Both the position numbers and the translations under genes were made by a program. Positions 7,347 to 15,260 of a stretch of DNA of 23,259 nt are shown one piece after another. The notes under the pieces are model-generated. The model worked only from the letters and a program-made list of their open reading frames with translations. It was not told the origin of the DNA and did no database searches. Positions within the stretch are counted from its first letter, which is position 1. The number at the start of each line of letters is the position of its first letter. Source of the DNA: a bacterium (GTDB lineage Bacteria; Patescibacteria; Dojkabacteria; JAKAPS01; JAJZLI01); the NCBI GenBank assembly GCA_021805885.1, contig JAJZDR010000032.1, forward strand, positions 1 to 23,259, in the 5' to 3' direction.

Positions 7347-8795
7347 TCATTTGAACTCAGGAAATGAAATTTCAAACTTAGTTCCTTTTAAAACAGTACT
7401 TTCAACTAATATTGTACCTTTATTTTTCTCAATAATTGATTTAGCTAAAGAGAGTCCTAATCCAGAACCATCGAAATTTTTTGTATTCTTTCCTCTGTAA
7501 AATCTATCAAATATTTTATCTATATCTTTATTTGCTATTCCGACACCAGTATCTTCAACAATAATATATAGCCTTTTTAACTTTTTATATAATATTATTT
7601 TTATAGAGCCTTTTTTAGTGTATTTTAGAGCATTAGTACATATGTTATATAAAGATTTTCTTATATTTTCTTTACTGCCAAACATATAGAGATTTTTACC
7701 TTTTACTTTATATTCAAAGTTTAATTTTTTAGCATCAGAAAGTATTCTTAGATCTTCTGCAATAGAATTAGTTACATCCGAAAGATCAAATTTAGTATTT
7801 TTTGACATAGATGTTTGATATTCTAACCTGGCTAAAGATAAAACATCATTAATCACTTTTGCTATCCTAGTGTTTTCATACAAATTAGCTTTTAATATCT
7901 TTTCATATTGTTCCAAACTTTGTTTTTTTCTCAATGCAAGTTCTGTTTCTCCGTTCATTATAGCAAGAGGCGTTTTAATCTCATGTGCGACATCATTTAT
8001 GAATATTCTTTCTCTTTCAAATGTATCCTCTAATCTATCAAAAAGTTTATTAAATTCTTCAGCCATGGCTTTAAATTCCGATTCATAACCTTCAGTCGCC
8101 AATCTTTGCTTTAGATTGAATCCCGTTATTGCCACGATTTGTGAGGTTATTTCATATAGTGGCTGTGTGACCTTTTCAGCAAGATAATAGGTGATTATAA
8201 ATATAAGAAGGATGAAAATTAAAGCTACCATAATCATTACATCAAAAAGTCTATTTAAAGCCTCTTTAATTACATCAAATGAGTTTCCAACTATAACAAC
8301 TCCATCAAGTTGTCCATTAGTAAATACGGGCAAAGAAACCATTCTAACTTCAGATCCACCAATTTGTTGTGTAAATATAGAAGATATAGATTTTTTCTCT
8401 ACTGCAGAAAATACCTGTTGTATGAATTTACTATTTAAATTATACTTATTTGACTCTTCAACAATATTACCATTAGAATTAAGTATAACAACAAAATATC
8501 CAATAAGGTTTTTATTATAGAATCTTATGATTTTACTGGAAGATAAACCACTTGAATGATTAACCACATTAGCAACTTCATGTGCGTTATATATAATATT
8601 GGAGTCAAATTGAGAGTAGAGAGCATAACTAGTAGTCTCAAAAAATACTACTAGTATTATCACCATTGTAAGCAATGATACTAAAAGATTCCAGAATAGA
8701 AATTTAAATTTTAGGGACAAAAATATAGGATTATGTTTTAACTTTATAACCCACGCCTCTAACGGTTCTAATAATTTTATTTTTATATCCATCAT
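7347..8795 (-). CDS. Two-component sensor histidine kinase
   Basis: This is a membrane-bound kinase that should phosphorylate the response regulator encoded just upstream. With the start at 8795 (482 aa) it has a membrane segment at about 33-53, an extracytoplasmic sensor of about 130 residues, a second membrane segment at 185-205, a HAMP linker (206-258), a HisKA phosphoacceptor H271 in HEIKTPLAIM, an N-box around LYNICTNALKYTK (382-394), and ATP-binding G boxes DTGVGI (415-420) and GSGLGLSLAKS (443-453). All catalytic elements look intact. The ATG at 8795 (or 8792) gives a 65-nt overlap with the regulator gene. Alternatively, an in-frame TTG near 8717 would remove about 26 residues and leave SLKFKFLFW at the N-terminus, as in CusS-like kinases. 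The start is therefore uncertain. Confidence 0.93.
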   Translation of the reverse strand: MMDIKIKLLEPLEAWVIKLKHNPIFLSLKFKFLFWNLLVSLLTMVIILVVFFETTSYALYSQFDSNIIYNAHEVANVVNHSSGLSSSKIIRFYNKNLIGYFVVILNSNGNIVEESNKYNLNSKFIQQVFSAVEKKSISSIFTQQIGGSEVRMVSLPVFTNGQLDGVVIVGNSFDVIKEALNRLFDVMIMVALIFILLIFIITYYLAEKVTQPLYEITSQIVAITGFNLKQRLATEGYESEFKAMAEEFNKLFDRLEDTFERERIFINDVAHEIKTPLAIMNGETELALRKKQSLEQYEKILKANLYENTRIAKVINDVLSLARLEYQTSMSKNTKFDLSDVTNSIAEDLRILSDAKKLNFEYKVKGKNLYMFGSKENIRKSLYNICTNALKYTKKGSIKIILYKKLKRLYIIVEDTGVGIANKDIDKIFDRFYRGKNTKNFDGSGLGLSLAKSIIEKNKGTILVESTVLKGTKFEISFPEFK

Positions 8796-9417
8796 CTATT
8801 TTTTTTCTCAAAAGCCTTATATAAACATCAACGACATTAGAGAGACTATCAAATTCATAATCCCAAGCATGATCCTCTATCATTGTTCTTGTTAGTACTA
8901 TACCCTCATTCCTCATCATATATTCCAATATAGCAAACTCTTTTTGTGACAGCTCTATCATTTTATTCCCTCTATATACCTCATATGTTTTTGTATTTAA
9001 AGTTAGATCTCCTATCTTCAAAATACCATCAACTACTGAAGGACCTCTGCGAAGCAGCGCTTTTATCCTTGCTACAAGTTCTCCGATAGCAAAAGGCTTA
9101 GTTAAATAATCATCAGCACCCACATTAAGGCCTTTTATCTTATCCTCTGTAGAGTTACGTGCAGTTAGAATAAGTACTGGTGTCTGAACTCCATCTGCCC
9201 TTATTTTAGCACAAATATCAAACCCATCCATGTCTGGTAACATTAAATCCAATAGTATCAAAATATAACCCTTCTCCTCTTCTTGAACCAATTCCAAAGC
9301 TTCAGCCCCACTAGATGCAATGTCAACTTCATACTCAGCCTCAATCAGCCCTCTTTTTATAAAACTAGCAATTTTTCTTTCATCTTCAATTACTAATATT
9401 TTATTTGTATTGTTCAT
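8731..9417 (-). CDS. OmpR/PhoB-family response regulator
   Basis: The 228-aa protein has a receiver domain (about 5-118) with acidic pocket E11/D12, phosphoacceptor D57 in LLDLMLPDMDG, T85 in LTARNS and K107 in DDYLTKPF. A winged-helix DNA-binding domain follows (about 131-228), with EVYRGNKMIELSQKEFAILEYM-like features and the terminal RTVRGVGYK strand typical of OmpR/PhoB proteins. It is expected to be phosphorylated by the downstream kinase and to bind promoters as a dimer. The gene lies 56 nt downstream of the HtrA gene on the same strand, so it is probably co-transcribed. A TATAAC sits 3 nt before the ATG, too close for a normal leaderless start, so I do not call a promoter there. The HtrA-regulator-kinase set recalls envelope-stress systems in which HtrA is a target or partner. 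Confidence 0.95.
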   Translation of the reverse strand: MNNTNKILVIEDERKIASFIKRGLIEAEYEVDIASSGAEALELVQEEEKGYILILLDLMLPDMDGFDICAKIRADGVQTPVLILTARNSTEDKIKGLNVGADDYLTKPFAIGELVARIKALLRRGPSVVDGILKIGDLTLNTKTYEVYRGNKMIELSQKEFAILEYMMRNEGIVLTRTMIEDHAWDYEFDSLSNVVDVYIRLLRKKIDDGYKNKIIRTVRGVGYKVKT

Positions 9418-9438
9418 CTTGTTATACTTTACTAGTTT

Positions 9439-9461
9439 CTAAGTCCTTGGATCAAGATCCA
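9439..9461. repeat. GATC-centred inverted repeat in the HtrA-regulator spacer
   Basis: TGGATC (9448-9453) and GATCCA (9456-9461) form a perfect 6-bp inverted repeat with a 2-nt centre. The longer stretch CTAAGTCCTTGGATC (9439-9453) matches the reverse complement of 12982-12996 at 14 of 15 positions. It could be a regulator site or one copy of a dispersed short repeat. Confidence 0.4.
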
Positions 9462-9473
9462 TGTATCAATATT

Positions 9474-10733
9474 CTAGTTAAAAGCTTTATTTAAAATAAC
9501 ACTAATATTCTGAACCTTACCGTTCTGATACACTTTGAGCGTAACAGTAGAATTTAGTTGCTGCATTCCTATAAGATACCCTAGTGAATTTGTTTCGGTA
9601 ACCTTAACTCCATTAACTTCAAGTATAATGTCATGACTCTTAAGTCCAGCTCTTGAAGCAGGCGTATTAGGTAATACGGCAGGACTACTACTACTTCCTA
9701 GCAAATATGCACCATAAGAATACTTAAGTTTCTGAGACTGTTGTATTGCAGGAGTAATTAATTCATAATCAACTCCAAGTTCAGGTTTTATGATTTTGCC
9801 ATTTTTTAGTACTGATAGTATATCCGACTTAGCTTGATTTATTGGTATAGCAAATCCAATCCCGTGTGCAGTAGATGCAACTGCGGTATTAATACCAATA
9901 ACCTGGCCTGCAAGATTTAATAATGGTCCTCCTGAATTACCAGAATTGATCTCTGCATCAGTCTGAATCATCCCTGTAAGATTTTCTACAGCCCCAGTAA
10001 CTGGATCTTGTGCTTGAACACTTCTTGATAACCCAGAAATAACACCTGTATCAACTGTATTTTGGTATTGACCAAGTGCGTTACCTATAGCAACAACAGC
10101 ACTCCCAAGTTGAAGCTTGGATGAATTACCTAAAGGTAGAGTTGGTAAATTAGTTGCATTAATCTTAACTAATGCAATATCATTTGTTGGATCAGTTCCA
10201 ACAACTTTAGCTGGATAACTCTTACCATTATTCATTACTACAGTATATGAGTCTGTGGGGCTCACAATTACATGTTTATTAGTAATAATATACCCATTAG
10301 ACTGCACAATGAAGCCAGATCCTTCACCTACAGTTTGTTTTGTACTACCAGAGGATCCAGATCCCACGGATCCAGATCCTCCTGATCCTGAAGAAGGATA
10401 TCCAAACAGATTCCCGAACAGATTATTATTGTTATTTGAAACGTACTGTGAAATAACTATACTAACTACTGCAGGATTAGTCTTTTTTACAACACTAACT
10501 ACTGCAGAATTCTGATTTACAACAGGTAAATTCTGTATAATACCAGATGAGGTTCCAGCTATAGTACTATTAATATTACCATTATACAGTTGTGATCCTA
10601 CAAAACCTAAAATACCTCCAAATAAAGTCGCAAAGACTAATGTCAACACAACAACAAAAGACATGGTCCTTTTAAATTCACTCTTTGATATATATTCAAC
10701 AGGTGTAGATGTAGTTATTTTTGTATCTTCCAT
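9474..10733 (-). CDS. HtrA/DegP-family serine protease with PDZ domain
   Basis: This is a membrane-anchored quality-control protease of 419 aa. A short cytosolic N-terminus is followed by one membrane segment (about 24-46), a linker, and a trypsin-like protease domain with the full triad: H154 in TNKHVI, D185 in NDIALVKI, and S267 in GNSGGPL. One PDZ domain follows (about 315-415, with ASRAGLKSHDIILEVNG). The domain order matches membrane-tethered HtrA proteins of Gram-positive type, with the active site outside the membrane. A Gly/Ser-only linker at about 114-130, ahead of the protease domain, is encoded by a tandem GATC-rich repeat. It heads a minus-strand set with the response regulator and kinase, which suggests a role in envelope stress (inference). 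Confidence 0.96.
   Translation of the reverse strand: MEDTKITTSTPVEYISKSEFKRTMSFVVVLTLVFATLFGGILGFVGSQLYNGNINSTIAGTSSGIIQNLPVVNQNSAVVSVVKKTNPAVVSIVISQYVSNNNNNLFGNLFGYPSSGSGGSGSVGSGSSGSTKQTVGEGSGFIVQSNGYIITNKHVIVSPTDSYTVVMNNGKSYPAKVVGTDPTNDIALVKINATNLPTLPLGNSSKLQLGSAVVAIGNALGQYQNTVDTGVISGLSRSVQAQDPVTGAVENLTGMIQTDAEINSGNSGGPLLNLAGQVIGINTAVASTAHGIGFAIPINQAKSDILSVLKNGKIIKPELGVDYELITPAIQQSQKLKYSYGAYLLGSSSSPAVLPNTPASRAGLKSHDIILEVNGVKVTETNSLGYLIGMQQLNSTVTLKVYQNGKVQNISVILNKAFN
10353..10390. repeat. Tandem GGATCCAGATCC repeat inside the HtrA gene
   Basis: GGATCCAGATCC occurs at 10353-10364 and again at 10368-10379 (15-nt period), followed by a partial TGATCCTG (10383-10390). It encodes part of the Gly/Ser linker of HtrA. 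The same TCTGGATCC core (reverse strand here) recurs at 18145-18153, in the tail of the O-antigen ligase-like gene. Confidence 0.6.
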
Positions 10734-10737
10734 AATA

Positions 10738-10766
10738 TTAATATAAAATAATAATTAAAACTGCAA
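10738..10766 (-). promoter_or_regulatory. Possible promoter of the HtrA gene
   Basis: On the reverse strand there is TTGCAG (10766-10761), a 17-nt spacer, and TATTAA (10743-10738), only 4 nt before the ATG. If real, the transcript would start at or near the start codon. The surrounding DNA is almost all A/T, so chance -10 matches are expected. The spacer from 10734 to 10889 otherwise holds only the divergent cvpA-like promoter. Confidence 0.3.
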
Positions 10767-10854
10767 AAAATATTGTAATCCAAAATACTTATATAGGCAT
10801 AGTATTAAAATAACATTAAATATTAATTAACTTAATGTACATATTTTTGGTATG

Positions 10855-10882
10855 TTGAAAGTTATAATAAAACTGTTAATAT
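10855..10882 (+). promoter_or_regulatory. Promoter of the cvpA-like/NRAMP/yidD genes, leaderless geometry
   Basis: TTGAAA (10855-10860), a 16-nt spacer, and TAATAT (10877-10882) with TG one base upstream (extended -10). The ATG at 10890 begins 8 nt after the -10, where transcription itself would begin. The AAGG at 10885-10888 is too close to the ATG to act as a ribosome binding site. Confidence 0.6.
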
Positions 10883-10889
10883 ATAAGGT

Positions 10890-11429
10890 ATGGATTTAAC
10901 AACCATCATAATTATAGTAGTATTTGTAATTTATATCCAGAGAGGGTATTCTGAAGGTTTAATAAGGATTATAACTGGATTTATTGGTCTTATTATTACA
11001 TATATCATTTCTTTTAAATTGTATTTTTTGGGAGATGATATTTTAAAGCATTATTTCAAAATTCCTATTTCATTAGAAAAACCATTGGGAATTTTAACTG
11101 TATTTATAATACTTACTATAGTACTTCATTTTATATCACCAATAATATATAAAAAATTTATACCAAAAAAACTAAATAAAGCTAAAATGAATAAATATCT
11201 TGGTGCAATGCTCTCCCTACTAGAAGGTATAATTCTTGTTAGTTTTATAATATTCTTGATAATGAATATAAATATATATAAAGGAGAAACAACTATACAA
11301 AATACAATAAAAAAATCATATTTAGGTAGCATAATAGTAAAGGAAGATACAAAAATATTATCCCCTTTTATAGGTGCAGATTTAAAAAAGATAAAGATAC
11401 AATCTAAATTAGTAACACCTTCAAAATAA
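10890..11429 (+). CDS. CvpA-family membrane protein
   Basis: The 179-aa protein has four predicted membrane segments (about 4-16, 24-46, 67-88 and 104-126). It carries family-like features: an acidic residue near the start (MDLTTIIIIVV), a GYSEGLIRIITGFIG stretch like the G-x-x-x-G-L-I pattern of CvpA proteins, and NKYLGAMLSLLEGIILV in the last hairpin. CvpA proteins were named for colicin V production; their role in most bacteria is unclear and is often tied to envelope function. The C-terminal 50 residues are polar and probably cytosolic. Its TAA is followed directly by the ATG of the NRAMP gene, so the two are probably one transcription unit. Confidence 0.75.
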   Translation: MDLTTIIIIVVFVIYIQRGYSEGLIRIITGFIGLIITYIISFKLYFLGDDILKHYFKIPISLEKPLGILTVFIILTIVLHFISPIIYKKFIPKKLNKAKMNKYLGAMLSLLEGIILVSFIIFLIMNINIYKGETTIQNTIKKSYLGSIIVKEDTKILSPFIGADLKKIKIQSKLVTPSK

Positions 11430-12671
11430 ATGAAAGTACATAAAAAATTAGCAAATTACATCAAGGAAGTGAGACCAGGTATAATAACAGGGGCTGCTGA
11501 TAATGATCCAGCAGGGGTATCTACATACTCTATATCTGGCTCTCAATTTGGTTATTCTCAAAACTGGATAATGTTAATATCTATTCCAATGCTTATTGCT
11601 GTACAAGGGATGGTTGCAAGAATTGGAGTCATAACAAAAGAAGGTTTAAATGAAGTAATTAAAAATGAATTTGGAATTATAGCTGTATATATAATCCTTT
11701 TAATTTTACTCATATGTAATACCTTTACAATAGGAGCTGATATGCTTGCAACATCAGCATCAATCACAATGTTTTTTACAAATAACACTGTTGGATATCA
11801 ATACATACTAATTCCTCTATTTATCTTTCTTACATATATAATAATTTTTAAAAGTTATGAGAAAATAGCAAAATTTATGATAATAGGATCCTTAGTATTC
11901 GTATCATATATTTTTGTTGCAATAATTGCTGGTCCTAACTGGTTGAGCGTTTTAAAAGGAACCTTCATCCCAAATATAGGAAGTCTTTTTTCAAATAAAG
12001 GATATGCAATTGTAGCAACTGGAATTTTGGGAACAACTATATCACCATATTTACTATTTTGGCAACAAAAAGAGGAAGTAGAAGAACATAGACCATTATC
12101 ATTTGCAAAAAAAGAAAGGGGTTTTATAACATATGGTTTTATATTCTCACAGGTTGTTACGCTTTTTATAATGACAGCGGCAGGGGCAACGTTGTATAAA
12201 CACCATATTAATATTCTTAATGCTCAATACCCAGCAATTGCAACTGCACAAGTTTTAAAACCACTTGCTGGAGTATTTACAGGACAACTGTTTGCTGTAG
12301 GTATAATATCTGCTGGATTAATTGCAATACCAGTTCTTGCAATATCCTCTGCTTATGCAGTTACAGAATTAACAAAAAACCATGGATTTTTATCACACAG
12401 ATTTAAAGATGCAAAATTGTTCTATTATATTATTGTATTATCTCTTCTTGCAGGATTTGTATTTACTATATTTAAAATACAACCAATATCCGCTTTGTTT
12501 TACTCTCAGGTTCTTGATGGAATACTAACGCCTATAATTGTAATCCTCATACTTATAGTAGCTAATAAGAAAAAGGTTATGGGACATTTAAAGAATAATC
12601 TATTTGATAATTTTTTTGGTATTTTATCTGTTATAATAATGGTTACAGCATCAATTTTGATATTTCTCTAA
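11430..12671 (+). CDS. NRAMP/SLC11-family divalent metal transporter, divergent metal site
   Basis: The 413-aa polytopic membrane protein has about 11 hydrophobic segments. The family fold is recognised from ITGAADNDPAGVSTYS in TM1 and GILGTTISPYLLFWQ in TM6. Canonical Mn/Fe NRAMPs use a DPGN motif in TM1 and a Met-Pro-His motif in TM6. Here TM1 reads D26-P-A-G29, so the coordinating Asn position is Gly, and TM6 reads T-I-S205-P-Y207, so the Met position is Ser and the His position is Tyr. Such changes are described for the NRAMP-related branch that includes Mg2+ transporters (NRMT), so the substrate may be Mg2+ or another hard ion rather than Mn2+ (inference). It follows the CvpA-like gene with no spacer and precedes yidD by 12 nt. 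No Shine-Dalgarno sequence is visible. Confidence 0.88.
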   Translation: MKVHKKLANYIKEVRPGIITGAADNDPAGVSTYSISGSQFGYSQNWIMLISIPMLIAVQGMVARIGVITKEGLNEVIKNEFGIIAVYIILLILLICNTFTIGADMLATSASITMFFTNNTVGYQYILIPLFIFLTYIIIFKSYEKIAKFMIIGSLVFVSYIFVAIIAGPNWLSVLKGTFIPNIGSLFSNKGYAIVATGILGTTISPYLLFWQQKEEVEEHRPLSFAKKERGFITYGFIFSQVVTLFIMTAAGATLYKHHINILNAQYPAIATAQVLKPLAGVFTGQLFAVGIISAGLIAIPVLAISSAYAVTELTKNHGFLSHRFKDAKLFYYIIVLSLLAGFVFTIFKIQPISALFYSQVLDGILTPIIVILILIVANKKKVMGHLKNNLFDNFFGILSVIIMVTASILIFL

Positions 12672-12683
12672 AAATCATAATAA

Positions 12684-12917
12684 ATGAAAAAGTACATATT
12701 AAAATTAATAAGACTATATCAAAAAACATTATCCCCAGATCATGGAATATTTTCTAAGAAGTATCCTCAGGGGTATTGTAGATATAATCCATCATGTTCA
12801 GAATATACATATGAAGCTATAGAAAAATATGGTTTTATCAAAGGAGGACTGAAGGGAGGGTATAGAATATTGCGTTGCAACCCATTTTCTTCAGGTGGAG
12901 ATGATCCATTACTATAG
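12684..12917 (+). CDS. yidD: Membrane protein insertion efficiency factor YidD
   Basis: This 77-aa protein is full length for the family. It has the conserved core [19 protein letters not shown] (32-50) followed by [15 protein letters not shown] (about 54-68) and ends in GGDDPL. The N-terminal helix ([17 protein letters not shown]) is amphipathic and basic, as expected for a peripheral inner-membrane protein. YidD assists the YidC insertase. It is usually found near rpmH, rnpA and yidC; here it instead ends the CvpA-like/NRAMP set, which is an atypical place. No Shine-Dalgarno sequence precedes the ATG; an AT-rich 12-nt spacer separates it from the NRAMP gene. Confidence 0.95.
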   Translation: MKKYILKLIRLYQKTLSPDHGIFSKKYPQGYCRYNPSCSEYTYEAIEKYGFIKGGLKGGYRILRCNPFSSGGDDPLL

Positions 12918-12936
12918 CAGTCTAAATTCGGGTTTG

Positions 12937-12965
12937 TTGACATTTCATGATATAAATTTTATATT
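12937..12965 (+). promoter_or_regulatory. Promoter of the ribonucleotide reductase operon
   Basis: A perfect TTGACA (12937-12942), a 17-nt spacer, and TATATT (12960-12965) form the strongest promoter in the window. The predicted start is near 12972, so the leader is about 72 nt, unusually long for this window. I see no match to an NrdR box. Confidence 0.7.
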
Positions 12966-12980
12966 CAAGTTACAGTATTT

Positions 12981-13014
12981 AGATCCAAAGACTTAGGTCT
13001 AAGAGTCTAGACTC
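12981..13014 (+). promoter_or_regulatory. Palindromic leader element upstream of nrdJ
   Basis: Within the predicted leader, GAGTCTAGACTC (13003-13014) is a perfect 12-bp palindrome, and AGAC (12989-12992) can pair with GTCT (12997-13000). A run of six A residues follows. The GC-richer stretch stands out in AT-rich surroundings. It may be a protein operator, an RNA hairpin, or a copy of the dispersed GATC/CTAG repeats. It is far too short for a cobalamin riboswitch. Confidence 0.4.
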
Positions 13015-13043
13015 AAAAAATTTAATTTTAGTCCCAACTCATC

Positions 13044-15260
13044 ATGATTACAAAAATCAAAAAACGTAACGGCTCTATAGTAGGTTTTGACGAGAAAAAA
13101 ATTGTAAATGCTGTGTTTAAAGCAGGAGAAGCAACAAGAGATTTTGATAGAAAAGAAGCCAAAAATGTTAGTGATATTGTAATTCAGATCCTAGAACAAA
13201 AATATAAATCAAAAACCCCTTCAGTAGAAGATATCCAAGATATAGTAGAAATAGCACTTATTGCAAAAAATCATGCAAAAGCTGCTAAAGCATATATTCT
13301 ATATAGAGAAGAACATAATAAAGCAAGAGAAAGACAGAAAGAAATAATGGAAGGTTTTACAACAAATCTCCCTTTATCAGAAAATTCCTTAAGAGTTATT
13401 GCAGGTAGGTATCTTAAAAGGGATGCAAAAACTGGTAAGATAGTTGAGACTCCAGAAGAGATGTTCCTTCGAGTTGCAGATGCATTGGCAAATGTTGAGA
13501 AAAAATATAAGAAAAGTAAGAAAGAAATAGAAGACATAAAACAAGATTTTTTCTCTATAATGAGTAATTTTGAATTTACACCTGCAGGCAGAACTGTTAC
13601 TAATGCAGGATCTGATACTGCTCTTGTAGCAAACTGTATAGTATTACATCCACAAGATAGCATGGAAGGTATTTTCCAAACACTAAAAGATGCTGCATTA
13701 CTACAGCAGTTGGGTTCAGGATTAGGATTTCCATTCCATTTACTGCGTCCTGCTGGATCAAGAACAATAAGAACAAAAGGCGTATCTTCAGGTCCAGTAA
13801 GTTTTCTAAGGGTATATAATGAAGCTTTTGGTATTATTAAACAACAAGGAAGACATGGAGCAAATATGGCAGTAATGTCAGTTGACCATCCAGATATTTT
13901 AGATTTCATACACTGTAAAGCGGTTGAAGGAGAAATAAGAAATTTTAATATATCTGTTGGAATAACAAATGAATTTATGAGAGAGGTAAAAAGTAATTCT
14001 AAAAAACCATGGATGTGTCAATTTGGTGGGATAAAAATGAAACCAAGAACTATCACAAGAGATAATAACCACATAGTAACTGATATTAAAGAAACTACTA
14101 TCACAGCAAGAGAATTATTCCAAGAAATAGTTTCTGCAGCATGGAATAATGGAGAACCTGGTGTTGTATTCCTTGATGAGGTAAACAGAACAAATCCCGT
14201 ACCTGGACTTGGGAAGATAGAAGCTTGCAACCCTTGTGGCGAACAGTTTTTACATGATGGGGATGTCTGTAATCTTGGATCTATCAATCTTGAGAAATTT
14301 GTTACCAAGGATAAGAAAATTGATATTGTAAAACTAAAAAAAGTTACAAGAAGTGCAGTAAGACTACTTGATAATGTGATCGACATATCAGACTTTCACG
14401 TAGATAGAGTCAATAATGTATTTAGAAAAAATAGAAGATTAGGACTAGGGATAATGGGATTTGCAGATATGCTATATCTTATGGGTATAAGGTATAACTC
14501 TAAAAAGGGTTTTGATACTGCGGCAGAGGTAATGAAAATAATAAATACAGAAGCACATGAAATGTCAAAACAGCTTGCAAAAGAAAAAGGTATATTTGAG
14601 AATTATAATCTTTCAATATATAAAGGGAGCGGAATAAAAATGAGAAATGCAGCGCTAACAACTGTAGCTCCAACAGGATCAATATCTATGATGTTTGATG
14701 TATCATCTGGAGTTGAGCCATATTTTGCACTATCATATTATAAGCAAGTAATGGGAGGCCAAAATCTTTACTATACTAATAAACATCTTGAAAATATCCT
14801 AAAAGAGAGAGGCCTATACTCTGAAGAACTTATAGAAAAAATATCAGAAACTGGATCTATACAAAATATTAAAGAGATACCTCAAGATATCAAAGATGTT
14901 TTTGTTGTAGCAATGGATATATCTGCAGAAGATCACATAAGAATGCAAGCAGCTTTTCAAAAACATACAGATAACGCTATTTCAAAGACTATTAATTTCC
15001 CGAACTTAGCAACTCAACAAGATGTAATAGATGGATATCTACTTGCTTGGAAACTAGGATGTAAAGGTTGTACTGTATATAGAGATGGATCGAGAGAAGT
15101 TCAAGTATTAAATCTTATAGAGAAGAAAAAGGAATCACAAAATAAGGAATCTGGATCAAAGGTAACTAAAATTGACTGTCCTGAGTGTGGTGAGATGATG
15201 GAAATGAAAGAGGGTTGTGCAACTTGTGCATACTGTGGTTATTCATACTGTTCAGTATGA
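13044..15260 (+). CDS. nrdJ: Adenosylcobalamin-dependent (class II) ribonucleoside-diphosphate/triphosphate reductase
   Basis: The 738-aa enzyme reduces ribonucleotides to deoxyribonucleotides with a radical generated from adenosylcobalamin. Residues 1-90 form an ATP-cone (KIKKRNGSIVGFDEKKIVNAV), the allosteric dATP/ATP site. The catalytic barrel has redox C198 (VANCIVL), radical C398 in NPCGE, and redox C409 in CNLGSINL. The 11-residue spacing of C398 and C409 fits class II enzymes. APTGSISM and GCKGCTVYRDGSR are further family blocks. After an ESGS-containing linker the C-terminus carries a CPECG...CATCAYCGYSYC cysteine cluster, like the zinc-binding tails of class II enzymes that pass electrons from thioredoxin. 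No NrdB partner is present, as expected. The stop overlaps the adenosyltransferase start (ATGA), coupling enzyme and cofactor genes. Confidence 0.96.
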   Translation: MITKIKKRNGSIVGFDEKKIVNAVFKAGEATRDFDRKEAKNVSDIVIQILEQKYKSKTPSVEDIQDIVEIALIAKNHAKAAKAYILYREEHNKARERQKEIMEGFTTNLPLSENSLRVIAGRYLKRDAKTGKIVETPEEMFLRVADALANVEKKYKKSKKEIEDIKQDFFSIMSNFEFTPAGRTVTNAGSDTALVANCIVLHPQDSMEGIFQTLKDAALLQQLGSGLGFPFHLLRPAGSRTIRTKGVSSGPVSFLRVYNEAFGIIKQQGRHGANMAVMSVDHPDILDFIHCKAVEGEIRNFNISVGITNEFMREVKSNSKKPWMCQFGGIKMKPRTITRDNNHIVTDIKETTITARELFQEIVSAAWNNGEPGVVFLDEVNRTNPVPGLGKIEACNPCGEQFLHDGDVCNLGSINLEKFVTKDKKIDIVKLKKVTRSAVRLLDNVIDISDFHVDRVNNVFRKNRRLGLGIMGFADMLYLMGIRYNSKKGFDTAAEVMKIINTEAHEMSKQLAKEKGIFENYNLSIYKGSGIKMRNAALTTVAPTGSISMMFDVSSGVEPYFALSYYKQVMGGQNLYYTNKHLENILKERGLYSEELIEKISETGSIQNIKEIPQDIKDVFVVAMDISAEDHIRMQAAFQKHTDNAISKTINFPNLATQQDVIDGYLLAWKLGCKGCTVYRDGSREVQVLNLIEKKKESQNKESGSKVTKIDCPECGEMMEMKEGCATCAYCGYSYCSV

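Noticed and set aside
9418..9427. TATAAC as the -10 of the response regulator gene
   Set aside because: It ends 3 nt before the ATG, too close for initiation at or before the start codon. Co-transcription with the HtrA gene is more likely.
12966..13043. Cobalamin riboswitch upstream of nrdJ
   Set aside because: The leader is about 72 nt, far shorter than the known B12 riboswitch, and I see no B12-box-like sequence.
13271..13909. 212-codon open frame antisense to nrdJ
   Set aside because: It lies wholly within a confidently identified gene, has no recognisable domain, and its composition is that of a shadow of the nrdJ codons.
15215..15256. Upstream extension of the adenosyltransferase
   Set aside because: It would add 14 hydrophobic residues read inside nrdJ; the ATGA overlap at 15257 gives a normal BtuR/CobO N-terminus.
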